In this document: in pieces, positions 5,496 through 7,527 of the stretch
How positions within the stretch are numbered: position 1 is the stretch's first letter
Layout: each line of letters opens with the position of its first letter
Assembly (NCBI GenBank): GCA_002702965.1
Contig: PADE01000066.1
Coordinates: forward strand, 24,937 to 32,463
Source of the DNA: Planctomycetaceae bacterium
GTDB taxonomy: Bacteria; Planctomycetota; Planctomycetia; Pirellulales; Pirellulaceae
DNA length: 7,527 nucleotides
Reading direction: 5' to 3'
Notes under the pieces: generated by a model
Seen by the model: only the letters and a program-made list of their open reading frames with translations
What the model was told of the DNA's origin: nothing
Database searches by the model: none
Made by a program: the position numbers and the translations under genes

Positions 5496-6344
5496 ATGAT
5501 CTATCTGCTGTTGCACACGACTTTTAGTTCTCTGTTTATCCTTTGGGTACGCTGGGTGCAGCAGCGTGGTTACGACGTCCTCATGGTGGGCGCTGTGAAC
5601 TACATCGTTGCGGGGCTGATCGCGTTGACCAGCTGCGGCGTGGGTGAACGACCTGGACTGTCTTTCGACGCGATCGCGACCGGCAGCGCGAATGGAATCT
5701 GCTATTTTGCAGCCTTCTTCTTTCTGGTCGCAGCGATGGGTTGGAGGGGAGCCGCGAACATCGCGGTGGTAGGGCGGCTATCGATCCTGCTACCGATCGT
5801 GTGGGGAATACTCGTTTTCGGCGAACGCCCCGAAGCGGCACACCTAGTCGGAATCTCGCTCGCCTGTGGCGCACTGGTACTGGTCGGCAAGAGCCGTTCC
5901 CCATTGGTCAATGCAAAGCGCCCCGTTGCCGGCCCGTTGATTATCATCGTTTTTTTCCTGATCGCCGGAAGCTCTCGGATCGTTCAAGAGGTTTTCAAAT
6001 ATGTCTGTCAGCCCGATGAACAGCGCACTTTTCTGGTCTCGGCTTTCCTTTGTTCCGCCATCGCATCGCTCGCTCTATTGCTCTGGAAACGCAAACTGCC
6101 AACCACGAGCGAGTGGCTGTTTGGGACCGGATTGGGAATCAGCAACCTCCTGCAGACCTGGTTCATTCTCAAATCGCTCGAGGCGTTTCCAGGCTACGTC
6201 GTGTTTCCGATCACTAGCGCGGGGAGTTTGTTGTTCACCACGCTGGTAGCGGTCTGTTTTCTAAAGGAACGTCTCAAGGGCCAGAGTTACGCGGCGGTCG
6301 CCATTGCCATCATTGCGCTTGCGCTATTACGGCCCGCCCGGTGA
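5496..6344 (+). CDS. EamA/DMT-family membrane transporter
   Basis: A 282-residue, very hydrophobic protein with about ten predicted membrane helices and short loops. It shows the internal duplication of the drug/metabolite transporter superfamily: the first half ends VGRLSILLPIVWGILVFGER (92-111) then HLVGISLACGALVLV; the second half ends FPITSAGSLLFTTLVAVCFL (237-256) then KERL and YAAVAIAIIALALL. The paired FGER and LKER turns are characteristic. The half-way loop (about 131-145) is basic. It acts in the cytoplasmic membrane; the substrate cannot be read from sequence, as members export amino acids, metabolites or sugars, and some are only weakly characterised. It begins 40 bases after the UDP-xylose synthase stop with no clear promoter between them, so cotranscription is likely. 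No Shine-Dalgarno precedes the ATG at 5496. Confidence 0.88.
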   Translation: MIYLLLHTTFSSLFILWVRWVQQRGYDVLMVGAVNYIVAGLIALTSCGVGERPGLSFDAIATGSANGICYFAAFFFLVAAMGWRGAANIAVVGRLSILLPIVWGILVFGERPEAAHLVGISLACGALVLVGKSRSPLVNAKRPVAGPLIIIVFFLIAGSSRIVQEVFKYVCQPDEQRTFLVSAFLCSAIASLALLLWKRKLPTTSEWLFGTGLGISNLLQTWFILKSLEAFPGYVVFPITSAGSLLFTTLVAVCFLKERLKGQSYAAVAIAIIALALLRPAR

Positions 6345-6630
6345 GCAACGCACACGCTGCGCCACCACGCATATTGCAGGCGGCATTCTCGCCGGCTCAT
6401 TCGCCGTGGCACCGCGTTCGTTCGGTCAATCTCCAGCAGAACGCAACTCGCGCAGGACGCTGCCAGACGGCGTACGCGCCCGTGGCGGAGGCGGCGGGCC
6501 CGATCTCCATTCAGAAAACGTTGAATCGTCCGAACGCCCTGGCTGCTCTCCCACCAGCGCCGTATGCTGAAAGGGCATCGTTCTCCACCTCGTTCGGGGC
6601 ATCCCGTTTTCTTCCCGGAGATACCGAGGC
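6345..6630. other. Intergenic region before the PIG-L deacetylase gene
   Basis: Open frames cross this 286-base gap in several phases on both strands, but all are Arg/Ala/Pro-rich, lack a ribosome binding site and show no motif, so I call none of them. A TATGCT element (6563-6568) about 62 bases before the deacetylase start could be a weak -10, and TTGAAT (6521-6526) resembles a -35 but is too far away (36-base spacer). No terminator hairpin with a T run is seen. Confidence 0.35.
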
Positions 6631-7458
6631 ATGTCACTAGACGCACCCCGTCTGCTGATCCTGGGAGCTCATCCTGACGACGCCGAGTTTCACGCCGGGG
6701 GACTCGCGAGCCTCTATCGCTCGCTGAGTTATCCGGTCAGGTTGGTGTCTGTCACCGATGGTGGAGCCGGTCATCACCAGCGGACACGCGAATCGCTCGT
6801 CGGAATCCGCCGCCGGGAGGCCGCCGCCGCCGGGAAGGTGATCGATACTCCCTACGTCACGTGGGACTTCCCCGATGGAAATCTCGTCAACTCACTCGAA
6901 CTGCGAGATCGCATCATCCGAGAAATCCGCTCCTATCAACCTGACCTGGTCATGACCCACCGGATCCATGACTACCACCCTGACCATCGCGCGGTAGGTC
7001 AAGCCGTGCAGGATGCCTCGTACATGGTCACTGTCCCGCTCGTCGTTCCGGACGTTGAACATCTAGGTCGCGACCCGGTGGTGGCTTACATGCCAGATCT
7101 CTTTACACGCCCCTACCCACTGCAACCAGACGTAGTCCTGGACATTCAACCGTACCTGGCGACGATCGTCAGAATGCTCGCTTGCCATCGCTCCCAGGTG
7201 TTCGAGTTTCTACCGTACAACCTAGGATGCCCCGAGGAAGTTCCGGCCGACGCGCCCGAACAACTCGCCTGGCTGACCGATTGGTTCGCGCAGCACATCC
7301 GGCCCCGCGCCGATCGGTTCCGCGAACCGTTAGTCAAGGCTTACGGACCGTCTCGGGGAGCCGAGATCGAATGGATCGAGGCCTTCGAAATTAGTGAGTA
7401 CGCGGCCGCTTTGGATCCGGTCGCCAAGGAACGGCTATTTCCGCTTTCCCGCCCCTAG
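6631..7458 (+). CDS. PIG-L (LmbE-like) family zinc deacetylase
   Basis: A 275-residue cytosolic protein of the family that removes N-acetyl groups from GlcNAc-type sugars or sugar conjugates (MshB, BshB and PIG-L are characterised members). The signature AHPDD (13-17) supplies His14 and Asp17 as zinc ligands and Asp16 as the general base by analogy with MshB. Other family features are VTDGGAG (41-47), R..EA..AG (61-68), FPDGNL (80-85) and HPDH (116-119), whose last His is the third zinc ligand. All key residues are present. The C-terminal part (about 200-275) is acidic and helical. GGAG at 6617-6620 and GAGG at 6626-6629 lie upstream of the ATG. The substrate is not determined: bacillithiol precursor, a lipid-linked or nucleotide sugar, or another N-acetyl sugar are all possible. 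The nearby UDP-xylose synthase makes a sugar role natural but does not prove it. Confidence 0.9.
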   Translation: MSLDAPRLLILGAHPDDAEFHAGGLASLYRSLSYPVRLVSVTDGGAGHHQRTRESLVGIRRREAAAAGKVIDTPYVTWDFPDGNLVNSLELRDRIIREIRSYQPDLVMTHRIHDYHPDHRAVGQAVQDASYMVTVPLVVPDVEHLGRDPVVAYMPDLFTRPYPLQPDVVLDIQPYLATIVRMLACHRSQVFEFLPYNLGCPEEVPADAPEQLAWLTDWFAQHIRPRADRFREPLVKAYGPSRGAEIEWIEAFEISEYAAALDPVAKERLFPLSRP

Positions 7459-7473
7459 CGCACCGCGCGTCTC

Positions 7474-7496
7474 GGCGAGTTGGGTTTCATCTCGCC
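7474..7496. terminator. Possible stem-loop after the deacetylase gene
   Basis: GGCGAG at 7474-7479 pairs perfectly with CTCGCC at 7491-7496 (6-bp stem, 11-base loop), starting 16 bases after the deacetylase stop. No T run follows on the plus strand, so intrinsic termination is doubtful. The remaining bases to the window end hold no identifiable gene. Confidence 0.25.
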
Positions 7497-7527
7497 CGCT
7501 GTGCAAACCGGTCCGGGTAGCGGCGGG

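Noticed and set aside
6341..6640. Plus-strand small open frames (88-99 residues) in the gap before the deacetylase gene
   Set aside because: They overlap both neighbours, lack ribosome sites, and have Arg/Ala/Pro-rich composition with no hydrophobic or catalytic pattern.
7487..7527. Possible C-terminus of a minus-strand gene entering from the right edge and stopping at TGA 7489-7487
   Set aside because: Only about 13 codons are visible (RRYPDRFAQRAR), and another minus phase is equally open; too little to call.
1..7527. CRISPR arrays, tRNA genes, insertion sequences or defence-system genes
   Set aside because: No regularly spaced direct repeats, no tRNA cloverleaf, no transposase or terminal inverted repeats, and no nuclease, helicase or toxin motifs were found by eye on either strand.

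Overview
The window looks like a piece of a planctomycete chromosome, most like the Pirellulales. This is an inference, because no rRNA or other marker gene is present. It rests on high GC, a secreted PQQ-propeller protein that opens its mature part with a DWPQ..LGP..RNG signature, and a gene set of two arrestin-like beta-sandwich proteins plus a small P-loop ATPase that I associate with that phylum. No tRNA, rRNA, CRISPR array, insertion sequence or phage gene was seen.

Left part, minus strand (1-2618). Three tightly packed genes read leftward. The first is a four-helix membrane protein with a C-terminal arrestin-like domain (start best placed at the GTG at 2618). The second is a stand-alone arrestin-like protein (1576-1169). 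The third is a P-loop ATPase (1172-426). The first gap is 7 bases and the second junction is a 4-base ATGA overlap, so this is almost certainly one operon. Beyond it, also on minus, a small secreted protein starts at 200 and runs off the left edge. Nobody can name the operon's function from sequence alone, but membrane anchor, soluble arrestin fold and NTPase look like parts of one membrane-associated machine.

Divergent control region (2619-2969). This stretch has no convincing gene. It holds several inverted repeats, a -10-like box for the rightward gene and a possible structured leader for the leftward operon.

Right part, plus strand (2970-7458). Four genes read rightward: a secreted PQQ-like beta-propeller protein, a UDP-glucuronate decarboxylase (UDP-xylose synthase), a ten-helix EamA/DMT-family transporter, and a PIG-L (LmbE-like) zinc deacetylase. 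The decarboxylase has a clean TATAAT box and a leader upstream. The transporter follows it by 40 bases and may be cotranscribed. Decarboxylase and deacetylase both suit nucleotide-sugar or surface-glycan chemistry, but the four genes do not form a complete known pathway here.

Most of the window is orderly housekeeping or accessory chromosome. The part most worth a second look is the membrane-arrestin/arrestin/ATPase operon. Second come the inverted repeats that sit at the -35 position of two candidate promoters.
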